Assembly: GCF_900215435.1 (NCBI RefSeq)
Contig: NZ_OCMY01000001.1
Span: 1,550,001 to 1,614,000 of the forward strand
Direction of reading: 5' to 3'
Source: Candidatus Pantoea floridensis
GTDB taxonomy: Bacteria > Pseudomonadota > Gammaproteobacteria > Enterobacterales > Enterobacteriaceae
DNA length: 64,000 bases
A program made the position numbers and the translations under genes. Below the pieces are notes generated by a model. The model was not told the DNA's origin. It was given only the letters and a program-made list of their open reading frames with translations, and made no database searches. Shown here in pieces: positions 20,311-31,753 of the stretch (its first letter is position 1; each line of letters begins with the position of its first letter).

Positions 20311-20427
20311 CTAAATAATTCGAGCTGTAGCAAGGCGGCAAGTGCGAGCAGCCCCAGGAGCTTACTGAAGTAAGTGACTGGGGTGGACGCACGCAGCCAA
20401 CGCAGCTACGGCTTGAAGTATGACGGG
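20311..20427. repeat. Long structured palindromic repeat, copy 1 (tusA-yhhQ)
   Basis: An imperfect palindrome of about 115 bases. The outer arms GAGCTGTAGC (20322-20331) and GCTACGGCTT (20405-20414) pair fully if G-U is allowed. Inner arms CCCCAG (20352-20357) and CTGGGG (20378-20383) enclose a small CTTACTGAAGTAAG hairpin. A second copy, in the other orientation, lies at 38823-38945 and keeps the pairing with different bases. It resembles long intergenic palindromes common in this order, but I cannot name the family with certainty. Confidence 0.8.
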
Positions 20428-20465
20428 CAATGGGTTCCCTCACCCCACTATTAAAAAGGTCCTAC

Positions 20466-21131
20466 ATGATTGCTTTTTCTGCACGTCAGCGCATGCATGC
20501 GCTGTTTTGGCTATCGCTTTTCCATCTGCTGGTGATCACCTCCAGTAACTACCTGGTGCAGCTGCCGGTTTCCATCTTCGGCTTCCACACCACCTGGGGC
20601 GCGTTTAGCTTTCCGTTTATTTTCCTCGCAACCGATCTCACCGTGCGCATCTTTGGCGCGCCGCTGGCTCGTCGCATCATTCTGGCGGTGATGATTCCAG
20701 CGCTGGTGATCTCCTACATCGTCTCGTGCGTCTTTTATCAAGGCGAATGGCAGGGTTGGGCATCGCTGGAAGAGGTTAATCTGTTTGTCGCGCGTATCGC
20801 CTGCGCCAGCTTTATGGCTTATGCGCTGGGCCAGATCCTCGACGTTCACGTTTTTAACCGTTTGCGCCAATTACCCCAGTGGTGGATTGCCCCTGCGGCC
20901 GCGATGTTCCTTGGCAATATCAGCGATACGCTGGCCTTCTTTTTCATCGCCTTTTACAAGAGTCCAGACCCGTTTATGGCTACGCATTGGGTCGAGATCG
21001 CCCTGGTGGATTACAGCTTCAAAGTGCTGATCTGCATGATCTTCTTCCTGCCGGCTTACGGCGTGCTGCTGAATGCCATGCTGAAGCGATTAGCCGAGCG
21101 TTCCGCACAGCGACAGGTGAATTTCGGCTGA
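20466..21131 (+). CDS. yhhQ: Queuosine precursor transporter YhhQ
   Basis: An inner-membrane protein of 221 residues that imports queuosine precursors (preQ0/preQ1) for tRNA modification. About six spans are visible. The family stretches WLSLFHLLVITSSNYLVQLP, FPFIFLATDLTVRIFG and GNISDTLAFFFIAF match E. coli YhhQ. The start at 20466 has AAAGG seven bases before it. An upstream ATG at 20430 would put 12 extra residues inside the end of the repeat region and is less likely. Confidence 0.94.
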   Translation: MIAFSARQRMHALFWLSLFHLLVITSSNYLVQLPVSIFGFHTTWGAFSFPFIFLATDLTVRIFGAPLARRIILAVMIPALVISYIVSCVFYQGEWQGWASLEEVNLFVARIACASFMAYALGQILDVHVFNRLRQLPQWWIAPAAAMFLGNISDTLAFFFIAFYKSPDPFMATHWVEIALVDYSFKVLICMIFFLPAYGVLLNAMLKRLAERSAQRQVNFG

Positions 21132-21247
21132 TTCCACATAGACGTAACGCCATGGCACGCTAAAATTTCCTGACACTCCGGCGGTTGCTTTTGCCCGCCG
21201 ATTCCGTTTTGATAACGCCTGACTGGAATCATGTAAAAGGGAAAAGA

Positions 21248-21805
21248 ATGCGTAACGTAGTGAAATATGTGGGTATTGGCCTGCTGGTGATAGGCCTGGC
21301 GGCATGTGACCAGAAGAAAGATGATGCAGCAGCAAACAGCAACGGTGCCAGCGCCAGCCAGTCTGCTCAGACGGTCAATTTGATGGACGGCAAGCTGAGC
21401 TTCTCACTGCCGGCGGGCATGTCTGATAAGAGCGGCAAACTCGGTTCTGAATCCACCAACATGCACGTCTATGCCGACGAAACCGGCCAGCGCGCGATTA
21501 TCGTGATTGCGGGCGATCCCACTAACGAAGCGCTAGATGCGTTGGCGCAGCGCCTGGAACAGCAGCAGCGCAGCCGCGATCCACAGCTGCAAGTGGTGTC
21601 GAATAAAGCGGTGACGCTGAAGGATCAGCCGGCTCAGCAGCTGGATACGGTGATTTCTGCCAATAACCAGACGTCATGGTCTTCGGTGATTCTGGCAAAA
21701 GTGGACGGCAAACTGCTGACGCTGCAAATTACCTTGCCAGCGGATAACCAGCAGCAGGCACAAAGTGATGCTGACGGGATTGTCAAAAGCATCACTTTAA
21801 AATAA
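21248..21805 (+). CDS. dcrB: Lipoprotein DcrB
   Basis: A probable inner-membrane-attached periplasmic lipoprotein of 185 residues. A signal sequence ends in the lipobox LAAC with Cys at 20, then a low-complexity Asn/Ala/Ser linker (about 25-42) precedes a compact domain. It matches E. coli DcrB, needed for infection by phages C1 and C6 and implicated in envelope lipoprotein processing. It lies after yhhQ as in E. coli. A GGGAAAAG ribosome binding site precedes the ATG. It converges with glgP across a repeat array. Confidence 0.92.
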   Translation: MRNVVKYVGIGLLVIGLAACDQKKDDAAANSNGASASQSAQTVNLMDGKLSFSLPAGMSDKSGKLGSESTNMHVYADETGQRAIIVIAGDPTNEALDALAQRLEQQQRSRDPQLQVVSNKAVTLKDQPAQQLDTVISANNQTSWSSVILAKVDGKLLTLQITLPADNQQQAQSDADGIVKSITLK

Positions 21806-21828
21806 TTCTTAAAATCTGAACGTTTATC

Positions 21829-21942
21829 GGTCGCCATGAATGGCGACCCTACATTTGTTCAGTACAGTTTGGTAGGGTCGCTATTCATGGCGTCTCTACC
21901 ATTGTTCAGTGCGGTTTGGTAGGGTCGCCATTTATGGCGACC
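21829..21942. repeat. Array of three GGTCGCCAT-family repeat units (dcrB-glgP)
   Basis: Three palindromic units with core GGTCGCCAT/ATGGCGACC lie in tandem between the convergent genes dcrB and glgP. The second and third are also linked by a near-identical direct repeat of the spacer (TTGTTCAGT, then GTTTGGTAGGGTCGC), so about 55 bases are duplicated with few changes. The units at 5218, 16378, 48865, 48914 and 55439 belong to the same family. Confidence 0.75.
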
Positions 21943-21962
21943 TGGATTTTGAAATTCCCGCC

Positions 21963-24410
21963 TTACAACCTCACTGGCGAGATGTGCCAGATCTCATCCG
22001 CATACTCCTGAATGGTTCGGTCTGACGAAAAGTAGCCCATATTGGCGATATTCAGCGCCGCGCTGCGTTGCCACTTATCCGGCTGACGATAGAGCTTGTC
22101 TACCTTGTCCTGCGTATCCACATAGCTGCGATAATCCGCTAGCAGCTGATAGTGGTCGCCGAAGTTCACCAGCGCATCAAACAGATTGCGATAGCGACCC
22201 GGTTCCTGCGGACTGAACACGCCGCTGGCGATTTGCGTCAGCGCCTGATGCAGCTCAGGATCTTCCTCGTAATACTTACGCGGGTTGTAGCCGTCGGTGC
22301 GCAGCTTCTCGACCTGCGGCGTGGTGTTGCCGAAGATAAAGATATTCTCCTTGCCGACATGCTCCAGCATCTCCACATTAGCGCCATCCAGCGTACCGAT
22401 GGTTAACGCGCCATTCAGCGCAAATTTCATGTTACTGGTGCCCGATGCTTCGGTGCCAGCAGTGGAGATCTGCTCGGAGAGATCCGCCGCAGGGATAATG
22501 ATCTGCGCCAGACTCACGCCATAGTTCGGGATGAACACCACCTTCAACTTGTTCTTCACCTGCGGATCGTTGTTGATCACGTTGGCGACATCGTTGATCA
22601 AGTGGATGATGTGCTTCGCTACGTAATACGCCGACGCCGCTTTACCGGCGAAGATATTCACGCGCGGCACCCATTCAGCGTTGGGATCGGCCTTGATGCG
22701 GTTATAGCGCGTAATAACGTGCAGCACGTTCAGTAGCTGACGTTTGTATTCATGGATGCGTTTGATCTGCACATCGAAGAGCGCATGCGGGTCCAGCACA
22801 ATATCCATATTTTTCGCCACCCAATCCGCCAGGCGCTTTTTGTTGGCGAATTTGGCGTCGGCGATCTGCTCGATAAACGCCGGGTAGTCAATTTGTGCCG
22901 TTAGCTCGTTGAGCTGGCCGAGATCGGTGCGCCAGTTGCGACCAATCGCTTCATCTAATACATCGGACAGCGGCGGGTTGGCCAGCGCCAGCCAGCGACG
23001 CGGCGTCACCCCATTGGTTTTATTGCAGAAACGGCCAGGGAATAGACGCGCGAAATCAGCGAACAGCGATTGCACCATCAAATTGGAGTGCAGTTCCGAC
23101 ACGCCGTTGACCTTGTGGCTTACCACCACCGCCAGCCACGCCATGCGAATGCGCCGACCGTCGTTTTCGTCAATGATCGAGATGCGCGCCATCAGCTCCC
23201 AATCATCCGGATAGTATTCCTGGATGGTTTTCAGGAAATAGTCATTAATTTCAAAAATGATGCTGAGATGACGCGGCAGAATTTTGCCGATCATATCCAC
23301 CGGCCAGGTTTCCAGCGCTTCCGTCATCAAGGTGTGGTTGGTGTAGGAGAACACCTGACAGGTCACTTCAAACGCATCGTCCCAACTGAATTTTTGCTCG
23401 TCGATCAGCAGTCGCATCAATTCAGGGATCGCCAACACCGGATGAGTATCATTAAGGTGAATGGCAATTTTATCCGGCAGATTGTCCCAGGTTTCATGCA
23501 TCTGCCAGTGACGATTGAGAATATCCTGCACCGTTGAAGAGACGAGGAAATACTCCTGGCGCAGACGCAGCTCGCGGCCGGAATAGGTTGAATCATCGGG
23601 ATAGAGCACGCGCGAGACGTTTTCCGAATGGTTCTTATCTTCCACCGCAGCGAAGTAATCACCCTGGTTAAACTTACCGAGATTGATCTCGTTGCTGGCC
23701 TGCGCGCCCCACAAACGCAGCGTGTTGGTGGCATCGGTGTCAAAACCGGGGATGATCTGATCGTAAGCCATCGCGACGATCTCTTCGGTTTCGATCCAGC
23801 GCACCCGCGCCCCTTCGTGCTGCAAACGGCCGCCGAAACGCACCTTGTAGCGCGTATTAAAGCGCTGGAATTCCCACGGATTACCATATTCCAGCCAGTA
23901 ATCCGGTGATTCGCGCTGCTGCCCGTCAACGATATTCTGCTTGAACATGCCGTAATCGTAACGAATACCGTAGCCACGTCCCGGCAAACCCAGCGTGGCG
24001 AGCGAATCAAGGAAGCAGGCGGCCAAACGTCCAAGGCCGCCGTTGCCGAGACCGGGATCGTTCTCCTCTTCCATCAGTTCGCTGAGATCCAACCCCATCT
24101 CGTCCAGCGCCTGATTGAGATCGTCGTAGATGCCCATCGCCAGCAGCGCGTTACCGAGCGTGCGTCCCATCAGGAACTCCATCGACAGATAATATACCTG
24201 CCGCACATCCTGTGAGAGCTGCGCGCGACTGGAGCGCAGCCAGCGTTCCACCATGCGATCACGCACCGCCAGCAGTGCGGCGTTGAGCCACTCATGCTTA
24301 TTCGCGATCGAGGGATCTTTACCAATAGTAAACATCAGCTTATAGGCGATTGAGTGCTTCAGCGCGTCAACCGTCAGCGTGGGTGAGGCATAGGTGAAAG
24401 GTGCATTCAT
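21963..24410 (-). CDS. glgP: Glycogen phosphorylase GlgP
   Basis: Releases glucose-1-phosphate from the non-reducing ends of glycogen using phosphate and pyridoxal phosphate; cytosolic, 815 residues, the same length as E. coli GlgP. The PLP region is visible as [20 protein letters not shown], whose Lys binds the cofactor. The glucan phosphorylase stretches [15 protein letters not shown] and [17 protein letters not shown] are conserved. It is the last gene of glgBXCAP, starting 21 bases after glgA. Confidence 0.97.
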   Translation of the reverse strand: MNAPFTYASPTLTVDALKHSIAYKLMFTIGKDPSIANKHEWLNAALLAVRDRMVERWLRSSRAQLSQDVRQVYYLSMEFLMGRTLGNALLAMGIYDDLNQALDEMGLDLSELMEEENDPGLGNGGLGRLAACFLDSLATLGLPGRGYGIRYDYGMFKQNIVDGQQRESPDYWLEYGNPWEFQRFNTRYKVRFGGRLQHEGARVRWIETEEIVAMAYDQIIPGFDTDATNTLRLWGAQASNEINLGKFNQGDYFAAVEDKNHSENVSRVLYPDDSTYSGRELRLRQEYFLVSSTVQDILNRHWQMHETWDNLPDKIAIHLNDTHPVLAIPELMRLLIDEQKFSWDDAFEVTCQVFSYTNHTLMTEALETWPVDMIGKILPRHLSIIFEINDYFLKTIQEYYPDDWELMARISIIDENDGRRIRMAWLAVVVSHKVNGVSELHSNLMVQSLFADFARLFPGRFCNKTNGVTPRRWLALANPPLSDVLDEAIGRNWRTDLGQLNELTAQIDYPAFIEQIADAKFANKKRLADWVAKNMDIVLDPHALFDVQIKRIHEYKRQLLNVLHVITRYNRIKADPNAEWVPRVNIFAGKAASAYYVAKHIIHLINDVANVINNDPQVKNKLKVVFIPNYGVSLAQIIIPAADLSEQISTAGTEASGTSNMKFALNGALTIGTLDGANVEMLEHVGKENIFIFGNTTPQVEKLRTDGYNPRKYYEEDPELHQALTQIASGVFSPQEPGRYRNLFDALVNFGDHYQLLADYRSYVDTQDKVDKLYRQPDKWQRSAALNIANMGYFSSDRTIQEYADEIWHISPVRL

Positions 24411-24431
24411 ATCAAGTATCCCAATCTCTCA

Positions 24432-25865
24432 TTACAGCAAACGTTGATAAAGATCGCGGTAGGCTTGTGCTGCCACCTGCCAACTAAAATCCATCCCCAT
24501 CGCCTGCCGCTGAACGTAACGCCAGAGTGCAGGTCGAGACCACAGAACAAATGCGCGCCGAATCGCCCGCAGCAGCGACCAGGCATTACTGTCTTCAAAG
24601 GTGAATCCGCTGGCGACACCGTCCGCCAGATTCTCCAGTGAGCTGTCTTGCACCGTATCCGCCAGACCACCGGTGCGACGCACCAGCGGCAGCGTGCCGT
24701 ATTTCAATCCATACAGCTGGGTTAAGCCGCACGGCTCAAAGCGGCTCGGCACCATAATCACATCCGCGCCGCCAACAATGCGGTGCGAGAAGGCTTCGTG
24801 ATAACCAATCTGCACGCCAACGCGACCCGGATGCTCCGCAGCCGCCGCGAGGAAACCTTGCTGTAACTCGGCATCTCCCTGACCGAGCAGCACCAGCTGG
24901 CCGCCCTGCGCCAGTAGGCCCGGCAGCGCTTCCAGCACCAAATCCAGCCCTTTCTGTTTCGTCAGGCGGCTGATCACGCAGAACACCGGCGCTTTGTCAT
25001 CCACCTTCAGGCCCATGGCAATCTGCAGCTGGCGTTTGTTCTCGGCTTTGCTCTCCAGCGTTTCGCTGTCGTAGCGCGCGGTGAGCAGCAAATCATGCGC
25101 CGGATCCCAAATGCCAGGATCGACACCGTTGAGAATCCCGCTCAGTCTTCCCTCGCGCAGGCGCTGCTCGAGTAACGCTTCCATACCGTAACCAAATTCG
25201 GGTCGGGTAATCTCCAGCGCATAAGTCGGGCTGACCGCCGTAATATGATCGGCATAGAACAGTCCCGCCTTGAGGTAGGAGATCTGTCCAAAGAACTCCA
25301 GGCCATGCATATCAAAGAAGGCGCGCGGTATCTGAATTTCATCCAAATGACGCGCGGAAAACAGCCCCTGATACGCCAGATTGTGCACGGTGAACACCGT
25401 TTTCGCCGGGTGACCGCGCGCAGCAATGTAGGCGCAGGTTAAGCCGGCATGCCAGTCATGCGCATGCACGATATCGGGCTGCCAGTACATATCTAATCCG
25501 CTGGCAATCTCTGCGCCCATCCAGCCCAGCAGGGCAAAGCGCAGGTAGTTATCCACATAGGCAAACTGCGACGTATCGTGATACGGGCTGCCGGGACGTT
25601 CATACAGTCCCGGCGCATCAATTAAATAAATGCCAACGCCGTTAAATTGTCCAAAAAGTAAGCGCACCGGTCCAGCAAAAGTTTGCAGCTCCGCCAGGAT
25701 TTCAGTATCAGGAATCCCTTTACGCAGATCCGGATAGGCGGGAATCAACACCCGCGCATCCGTACCATCGGCTATTTGCGCCTGTGGTAATGCACCGACG
25801 ACATCAGCCAGTCCGCCGGTTTTCAACAGCGGGAAAAGCTCTGAACAGACATGTAAAACCTGCAT
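24432..25865 (-). CDS. glgA: Glycogen synthase GlgA
   Basis: Transfers glucose from ADP-glucose to the growing alpha-1,4-glucan; 477 residues, identical in length to E. coli GlgA. It is a GT-B fold, GT5 glycosyltransferase. The N-terminal ADP-glucose-binding [13 protein letters not shown] is at about 16-28, and the C-terminal domain has [20 protein letters not shown] with the catalytic Glu. It follows glgC after 63 bases and precedes glgP. Confidence 0.97.
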   Translation of the reverse strand: MQVLHVCSELFPLLKTGGLADVVGALPQAQIADGTDARVLIPAYPDLRKGIPDTEILAELQTFAGPVRLLFGQFNGVGIYLIDAPGLYERPGSPYHDTSQFAYVDNYLRFALLGWMGAEIASGLDMYWQPDIVHAHDWHAGLTCAYIAARGHPAKTVFTVHNLAYQGLFSARHLDEIQIPRAFFDMHGLEFFGQISYLKAGLFYADHITAVSPTYALEITRPEFGYGMEALLEQRLREGRLSGILNGVDPGIWDPAHDLLLTARYDSETLESKAENKRQLQIAMGLKVDDKAPVFCVISRLTKQKGLDLVLEALPGLLAQGGQLVLLGQGDAELQQGFLAAAAEHPGRVGVQIGYHEAFSHRIVGGADVIMVPSRFEPCGLTQLYGLKYGTLPLVRRTGGLADTVQDSSLENLADGVASGFTFEDSNAWSLLRAIRRAFVLWSRPALWRYVQRQAMGMDFSWQVAAQAYRDLYQRLL

Positions 25866-25928
25866 CCTGAACCCCTATTGTTATCGCACGCGTTCCACGC
25901 GGCAATTTTCTCTATAATCTTTCGTCAT

Positions 25929-27221
25929 CTACTGACCCGCTCTGGCTAATTTGGCCAGCATGGCGCGCGTCACCAGTACGATGCCCTCTTCTGAACGGTA
26001 AAAACGACGGCTGTCTTCATCGGGGTTTTCGCCAATGACCATGCCTTCTGGCAGCTCGCAGGCGCGATCAATCACGCAGCGGCGCAGACGACACGATCGG
26101 CCAACCACCACATCGGGCAGCAGCACTGCGGAATCAATATTGCAAAACGAGTTCACGCGAATGCGTGGGAACAGCACGGAATTCACCACCACCGAGCCAG
26201 AAATGATGCAGCCGCCCGAAACCAGCGAGTTCATCGTCATGCCGTGGCTGCCGGAACGATCCTGCACAAATTTCGCCGGTGGTAGCGGCTCCATATGGGT
26301 GCGAATCGGCCAACTATGGTCGTACATATCCAGCTCAGGCGTCACCGAGGCTAAATCGAGGTTGGCGCGCCAGTAGGCTTCCAGCGTGCCGACGTCGCGC
26401 CAGTACGGCTCGGCCTTTTCGTCAATCTGCACGCAAGAAAGCGTAAAGGAGTGCGCGTAAGCTTCGCCGCTGGCGACAATTTTTGGCAGCAGATCTTTAC
26501 CAAAGTCGTGACTGGAATCGGCTACCTGCAGGTCTTCTTCTAGCAGCTGATAAAGGTAATCGGCGTTGAATACGTAAATGCCCATGCTCGCCAGCGCTCG
26601 GGTGTCATCCCCCGGCATTGACGGCGGTTTTGGCGGCTTTTCAACAAAATCGATCACGTTGTTTTCGGCATCAACCGCCATCACACCAAACGCCGTGGCT
26701 TCGGCCAACGGCACCGGTAAGCACGCGATAGTGCATTTGGCACCGCGATCGACGTGATCGAGCAGCATGCGCGAGTAGTCCATCTTGTAGATGTGATCCC
26801 CGGCGAGAATCACGATGTATTGCGCGTTATAGCGACGAATGATGTCGAGATTTTGCGTCACCGCATCGGCGGTACCGCGGTACCAGTGTTCGGTAGCGGC
26901 ACGCTGCTGGGCGGGCAGCAGATCGACAAATTCGTTCATCTCTTCGTTGAACAGGGACCAGCCACGTTGGATATGCTGCACCAAAGTATGTGACTGATAT
27001 TGGGTGATCACGCCGATGCGCCGAATGCCCGAGTTGATGCAGTTGGACAGCGCAAAGTCGATGATGCGGAACTTGCCACCGAAGTGCACGGCAGGTTTGG
27101 CGCGTTTCGCGGTGAGATCTTTCAGGCGCGTACCGCGCCCGCCAGCAAGGATCAAGGCAACCGTTTGTGTAGGGAGCTGGCGCGCCAGCATCAGATGATC
27201 TGTTCTATCTAATTTCACCAT
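25929..27221 (-). CDS. glgC: Glucose-1-phosphate adenylyltransferase GlgC
   Basis: Makes ADP-glucose from ATP and glucose-1-phosphate, the committed and allosterically controlled step of glycogen synthesis; 430 residues from the chosen start. [15 protein letters not shown] is the nucleotide-binding loop and a C-terminal left-handed beta-helix region carries the hexapeptide-like repeats. I chose ATG at 27221 ([17 protein letters not shown]) because AAGGAG lies seven bases upstream and the N-terminus matches E. coli. A frame to 27260 would run into glgX. Only ten bases separate it from the glgX stop. Confidence 0.96.
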   Translation of the reverse strand: MVKLDRTDHLMLARQLPTQTVALILAGGRGTRLKDLTAKRAKPAVHFGGKFRIIDFALSNCINSGIRRIGVITQYQSHTLVQHIQRGWSLFNEEMNEFVDLLPAQQRAATEHWYRGTADAVTQNLDIIRRYNAQYIVILAGDHIYKMDYSRMLLDHVDRGAKCTIACLPVPLAEATAFGVMAVDAENNVIDFVEKPPKPPSMPGDDTRALASMGIYVFNADYLYQLLEEDLQVADSSHDFGKDLLPKIVASGEAYAHSFTLSCVQIDEKAEPYWRDVGTLEAYWRANLDLASVTPELDMYDHSWPIRTHMEPLPPAKFVQDRSGSHGMTMNSLVSGGCIISGSVVVNSVLFPRIRVNSFCNIDSAVLLPDVVVGRSCRLRRCVIDRACELPEGMVIGENPDEDSRRFYRSEEGIVLVTRAMLAKLARAGQ

Positions 27222-27231
27222 GTCTGACTCC

Positions 27232-29211
27232 TTATGATTGCTTTTGGAACACGCACACACCGTGTGCGGGACCGTGCCAGACAGTTGTCAGGATGGGGTT
27301 ATCTTCCCCGGCGAAAGGAGGAATGGCACGCCACTCTCCGTCTGGTAAGGCGATATCATTCACCGATTCCGTGGCGTTTATTGTTATTAACCAGCGGCAG
27401 GAGAGCAGGATCTGCATTCTGTGCGTCCCCTGTTCCCACTGCTCTGTTTCCAGTGGTTTGCCGCTGGCGTTGAACCACTGCACGTTGCCATCGCCCTCCT
27501 GCCACCAGCCATCCTCGGTCAGCGCAGGAATGCGCTGGCGCAGATGGATTAATGCAGCAGTGAAGTCGACCAGTCCAAAATCATCCTGTTGCCAGTTGAG
27601 CCAGGTCAGCGGATTGTCCTGACAATAGGCATTGTTGTTGCCATGCTGGCTGTGACCGCGTTCATCGCCCGCCAGCAACATCGGCGTGCCCTGTGCCAGT
27701 AGCAGCGTCGTCAGCAAGCCATGCACGCTGCGCCGCCGCCGCTCGACAATATCGAAACTGACCTGCAGCCCCTCTTTGCCGTGGTTATGGCTGAAGTTAT
27801 TGCTGCTGCCGTCGCGATTATCTTCGCCGTTGGCCTGATTGTGTTTGTTGTTGAAGCTCACCACGTCGCGCAGCGTGAAGCCGTCGTGGGCGGTAATAAG
27901 ATTGATGCTGGCGTGCGGCAGGCGCGCCTCACGCTGGAAAACGTCGCTGGATGCGGCAAAACGGCGGGCAAAATCTCCGTTATTCAGCTCACCTTGCAGC
28001 CAGTAACGACGCGCCGCGTCGCGAAAATGATCATTCCATTCGGCAAAGTCTGGTGGGAAATTACCCACCTGGTAACCGCCAGGGCCAATATCCCACGGCT
28101 CGGCAATCAGCTTCACCTGCGAGAGCAGCGGACACGCTTTGATGGCGGCGAACAGCGGTGCATCCTGACGAAATTCCGGCGTACGGCCTAATACGCTGGC
28201 GAGATCAAAACGAAAACCATCGATATGGCAGTTGCGCACCCAATAGCGTAGCGCTTCCAGCACCCATGCCATTACCTGCGGATGGCTGAGATTCAGCGTG
28301 TTGCCGCAGCCGGTCCAGTTTTGATACTCACCGTTGCCATCAAGCCAGTAATAGCTGGCGTTATCCACGCCGCGCTGGGAAATCGTCGGTCCGATCTCTT
28401 CCAGTTCGGCGGTGTGGTTGAACACCACATCCAGAATCACTTCGATGCCCGCGGCATGCAGCGCTTTTACCGCCTGCTGAAACTCCTGCAGCGGTGATAA
28501 GCCGTTTTCACCCGACGCGTAGCGCGCATCTACCGCCCATAAAGCGAAGGGGTTGTAGCCCCAATAGTTGCTCAAACCCAAACGGCGCAGGCGCGGCTCG
28601 CTGGTGAACTGGGCAATCGGCAGCAGTTCCAGCGCGGTAACGCCAAGATGGCGCAGGTAGTTCACCATAGCAGGATGACCTAGCGCCGCATAAGTCCCAC
28701 GCAGCCTTTCCGGAATTTCCGGATGCTGCTGCGTCAAGCCACGCACGTGCGCTTCATAAATCACCGTATTACCCCACGGCGTGCGCGGTGGCTGGTCACT
28801 CTCCCAATTAAAATCCTCGGCAATCACTAATGATTTAGGGGCAACGGCGGCGTTATCCAGCGGATCCGGCTCACGTTCACCGCCATAAACACACGCCTCG
28901 TCCGCCACATCTCCTACTACCGCTTTGGCGCAGGGATCAACCAGCAGCTTGGCAGGATTGAAGCGATGTCCCTGCTGCGGTGCCCACGGACCGTGAACCC
29001 GATAACCATAACGCTGGCCGGGCTTGAGCGCGGGAAAATAGCCGTGCCAGATATCACCGCTGCGCGCGGGCAGCGGAAAACGTCGCTCAGCGCCGTGTGC
29101 GTCAAACAGGCACAGCTCGACGCGCTCAGCGTGCTGGGAAAACAGCGTGAAATTGACGCCGTGCCCATCGTAATGTGCACCTAACGGTTTCGGCTGCCCC
29201 TGCTCCAGCAT
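27232..29211 (-). CDS. glgX: Glycogen debranching enzyme GlgX
   Basis: Hydrolyses the alpha-1,6 branches of phosphorylase-limit dextrins during glycogen breakdown; 659 residues (E. coli 657). It is a GH13 isoamylase-type enzyme with an N-terminal CBM48-like domain (about 1-130). The (beta/alpha)8 catalytic domain has [12 protein letters not shown], the nucleophile region [18 protein letters not shown] and [10 protein letters not shown]. It overlaps the glgB stop by one base (TGATG), indicating coupled translation. Confidence 0.96.
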   Translation of the reverse strand: MLEQGQPKPLGAHYDGHGVNFTLFSQHAERVELCLFDAHGAERRFPLPARSGDIWHGYFPALKPGQRYGYRVHGPWAPQQGHRFNPAKLLVDPCAKAVVGDVADEACVYGGEREPDPLDNAAVAPKSLVIAEDFNWESDQPPRTPWGNTVIYEAHVRGLTQQHPEIPERLRGTYAALGHPAMVNYLRHLGVTALELLPIAQFTSEPRLRRLGLSNYWGYNPFALWAVDARYASGENGLSPLQEFQQAVKALHAAGIEVILDVVFNHTAELEEIGPTISQRGVDNASYYWLDGNGEYQNWTGCGNTLNLSHPQVMAWVLEALRYWVRNCHIDGFRFDLASVLGRTPEFRQDAPLFAAIKACPLLSQVKLIAEPWDIGPGGYQVGNFPPDFAEWNDHFRDAARRYWLQGELNNGDFARRFAASSDVFQREARLPHASINLITAHDGFTLRDVVSFNNKHNQANGEDNRDGSSNNFSHNHGKEGLQVSFDIVERRRRSVHGLLTTLLLAQGTPMLLAGDERGHSQHGNNNAYCQDNPLTWLNWQQDDFGLVDFTAALIHLRQRIPALTEDGWWQEGDGNVQWFNASGKPLETEQWEQGTHRMQILLSCRWLITINATESVNDIALPDGEWRAIPPFAGEDNPILTTVWHGPAHGVCVFQKQS

Positions 29212-31397
29212 CAGTCGCTCTCCCGCACCAGCCAGAGGGTTGCCAGCGGCGGCACGGTCAGGCTCAACGACTGCGGTCGACCGTGGCTGTCAATCTCATC
29301 GGTATGCACCACGCCGTGGTTACGCGTGTCGCTGCCGTGATAATCGTGCTGGTCGGTATTCATCACTTCACGCCAGCCGCCACGCTGATTGACGCCAAAA
29401 CGGTAGTGATGACGCACCACGGGGGTGAAGTTACTGATGACGATGATCTCATTGCCGTCGCGATCGCGACGCGCAAAGGCAAAGACCGAATTCTCGTGAT
29501 CGTCTACCACCAGCCACTCAAACCCTTGTCCATCAAAATCAAGCTGATGCAGCGGCGCATAGTGACGATAGGTATGGTTGAGGTCGCGCACCAGCCGCTG
29601 TACGCCGTTGTGCCAGTTGTCTTCCCCCTCCAGCAGGTGCCAGTCAAGGCTGGTGTCGTGGTTCCATTCACGGCCTTGCGCAAACTCGTTGCCCATAAAT
29701 TGCAGCTTCTTGCCGGGGAAACCCCACATCCAACCGTAATAAGCGCGCAGATTAGCGAACTTTTGCCAGGCGTCGCCCGGCATGCGATCGAGGATAGAGC
29801 GTTTACCGTGCACCACTTCGTCATGCGATAGCGGCAGCACAAAGTTTTCGGTGTAGTTGTAAAGCATGCCGAAGGTCATCAGGTGGTGATGGTAGCGGCG
29901 ATGCACCGGATCGAGCTTCATGTAGTCCAGGGTGTCGTGCATCCAGCCAAGGTTCCATTTGAACCAGAAGCCAAGCCCGCCGTCTTCCGAGGGACGCGTG
30001 ACGCCGGGATAATCGGTGGACTCTTCCGCTACCGTCACGCTGCCTGGTGCGGCGCGGCCTAGCGTGCGATTGGTGTGGCGCAGGAAAGAGATCGCTTCGA
30101 GGTTTTCCCGTCCACCAAACTGGTTCGGTACCCACTCACCTTCGGCGCGACTGTAGTCGCGGTAAATCATCGAGGCCACCGCATCCACGCGCAGTCCGTC
30201 AATGCCGAAGCGTTCCATCCAGTACAAGGCGTTGCCAGATAAATAGTTGCTGACTTCGCGTCGCCCAAAGTTGTAGATCAGCGTATTCCAGTCCTGATGA
30301 AAGCCTTCGCGCGGATCGCTGTGCTCGTAGAGTTCAGTGCCATCGAATTTTGCTAAACCAAAATCATCACTCGGGAAGTGGCCCGGCACCCAATCGAGCA
30401 GGACATTAATCCCTGCATCGTGTGCAGCGGCAATGAAGTGGCGGAACTCATCACGCGTACCGAAGCGGCGCGTTGGCGCGTACATTCCCAACGGCTGATA
30501 GCCCCAGCTGCCGTCGAACGGATGTTCGTTAATCGGCATCAGTTCAATATGAGTGAAACCCATCTCTTTGACGTAGGGAATCAGCTGTTCAGCCAGCTCT
30601 TTGTAACTTAACCAGAAGTTATCGTCGGTATGACGCCGCCACGAGCCCAGATGGACTTCATAAATCGAAATCGGCTGATCAAAGGCATTCGCCGCTTTGC
30701 GCTGCGGTTGCATCTCGGTTTTCGGCGGCAGGCCACAGATCATCGAAGCCGTTTGTGGGCGCATCTGTGCTTCGAAGGCAAAAGGGTCGGCTTTGATACG
30801 CAGCTGGCCTGAATTATCAATAATCTCAAACTTATACAGCTGGCCGTTTACCGCGCCAGGGACGAACAGCTCCCACACGCCCAGTTCCCGGCGGAAGCGC
30901 ATCGGGTGACGGCGGCCGTCCCAGAAGTTGAACTCACCCACGACTGATACCCGACGTGCGTTAGGTGCCCAGACGGCGAAGCGCGTACCGTGCACGCCAT
31001 CGATAGTGGTGCCGTGCGCGCCCAGGGTTTCGTAAGGGCGCAGGTGCGTACCTTCGCCAAGCAGCCACGCATCCATCTCCTGCAGCAGCGGACCAAAGCG
31101 ATAAGCATCATCAATCAGGTTTTGCTGACCGTGCCAATTCACCGCCAGCTGGTAGCCAAACAGATTTTTACGGCGCGGGATCACGCCACAGAAGAAGCCA
31201 CGTGAGTCGAGACATTTAAGTTGGGCGCACTTACGTCCGGTGTTGGTTTCAATCACCCACACATCGGAGGCATCAGGCAGCAGCGCACGCACTTCAAGGC
31301 CTTCGGTAGTTTGGTGCATCCCCAGTAACGAGAAGGGATCGGCGTAATTCCCGGCAAAAAGGGCATTGATCGCCTGGCGATCGGGAAGCTCTGACAT
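29211..31397 (-). CDS. glgB: 1,4-alpha-glucan branching enzyme GlgB
   Basis: Introduces alpha-1,6 branches into glycogen; 728 residues, the same length as E. coli GlgB. An N-terminal carbohydrate-binding domain and a CBM48 domain precede the GH13 barrel. The catalytic stretches are [13 protein letters not shown] (nucleophile Asp), [12 protein letters not shown] (acid Glu) and [12 protein letters not shown] (third Asp). It is the first gene of glgBXCAP. The roughly 310-base region upstream, as far as the asd terminator, should hold the operon promoter. Confidence 0.97.
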   Translation of the reverse strand: MSELPDRQAINALFAGNYADPFSLLGMHQTTEGLEVRALLPDASDVWVIETNTGRKCAQLKCLDSRGFFCGVIPRRKNLFGYQLAVNWHGQQNLIDDAYRFGPLLQEMDAWLLGEGTHLRPYETLGAHGTTIDGVHGTRFAVWAPNARRVSVVGEFNFWDGRRHPMRFRRELGVWELFVPGAVNGQLYKFEIIDNSGQLRIKADPFAFEAQMRPQTASMICGLPPKTEMQPQRKAANAFDQPISIYEVHLGSWRRHTDDNFWLSYKELAEQLIPYVKEMGFTHIELMPINEHPFDGSWGYQPLGMYAPTRRFGTRDEFRHFIAAAHDAGINVLLDWVPGHFPSDDFGLAKFDGTELYEHSDPREGFHQDWNTLIYNFGRREVSNYLSGNALYWMERFGIDGLRVDAVASMIYRDYSRAEGEWVPNQFGGRENLEAISFLRHTNRTLGRAAPGSVTVAEESTDYPGVTRPSEDGGLGFWFKWNLGWMHDTLDYMKLDPVHRRYHHHLMTFGMLYNYTENFVLPLSHDEVVHGKRSILDRMPGDAWQKFANLRAYYGWMWGFPGKKLQFMGNEFAQGREWNHDTSLDWHLLEGEDNWHNGVQRLVRDLNHTYRHYAPLHQLDFDGQGFEWLVVDDHENSVFAFARRDRDGNEIIVISNFTPVVRHHYRFGVNQRGGWREVMNTDQHDYHGSDTRNHGVVHTDEIDSHGRPQSLSLTVPPLATLWLVRESD

Positions 31398-31708
31398 GAC
31401 TTTCTTCCTATGATTTTGCGCAGGCGACCCGAGTCGGCAGAATTATCGACTGGGGTGCGCTGCTTTTCATTGAGCCATAGGTACACTGCGAGGACACAAC
31501 CGTCCGTGGGAAAGATCATCACCGTGTACAACAAACCATTCAGTTCAAAAAACGAAAACAGTTAACAACCGGCACATCTCTGTTAAATCATAGCTTGGGG
31601 CTGGCAGAAGCCAGGGAGGAATGCGAAAAATTGTTGTCGGGCGAGCAAAAAGGGGAAGCGGATCACTTGTCTGGCGCAATTTGCATGAATTTTTGCAGCC
31701 TGAAGGTC
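31398..31708 (-). promoter_or_regulatory. Upstream region of the glg operon
   Basis: About 310 bases between glgB and the asd terminator, reading leftward into glgB. It probably carries the glgBXCAP promoter, but no convincing promoter or regulator box could be fixed by eye. Short frames here show no protein-like character. Confidence 0.4.
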
Positions 31709-31732
31709 AAAAAAAAGCCGGGAAACCCCGGC
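31709..31732 (-). terminator. Intrinsic terminator of asd
   Basis: On the minus strand GCCGGG pairs with CCCGGC around a short loop, followed by a run of eight T (31709-31716 read as A on the plus strand). It lies 22 bases past the asd stop. Confidence 0.88.
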
Positions 31733-31753
31733 CTGTCTGGTTTGCCGCTGCGC

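Noticed and set aside
21829..21942. The tandem repeats considered as a CRISPR array
   Set aside because: The repeated units are palindromic, of differing sequence and length, without uniform spacers, and no cas genes are present.
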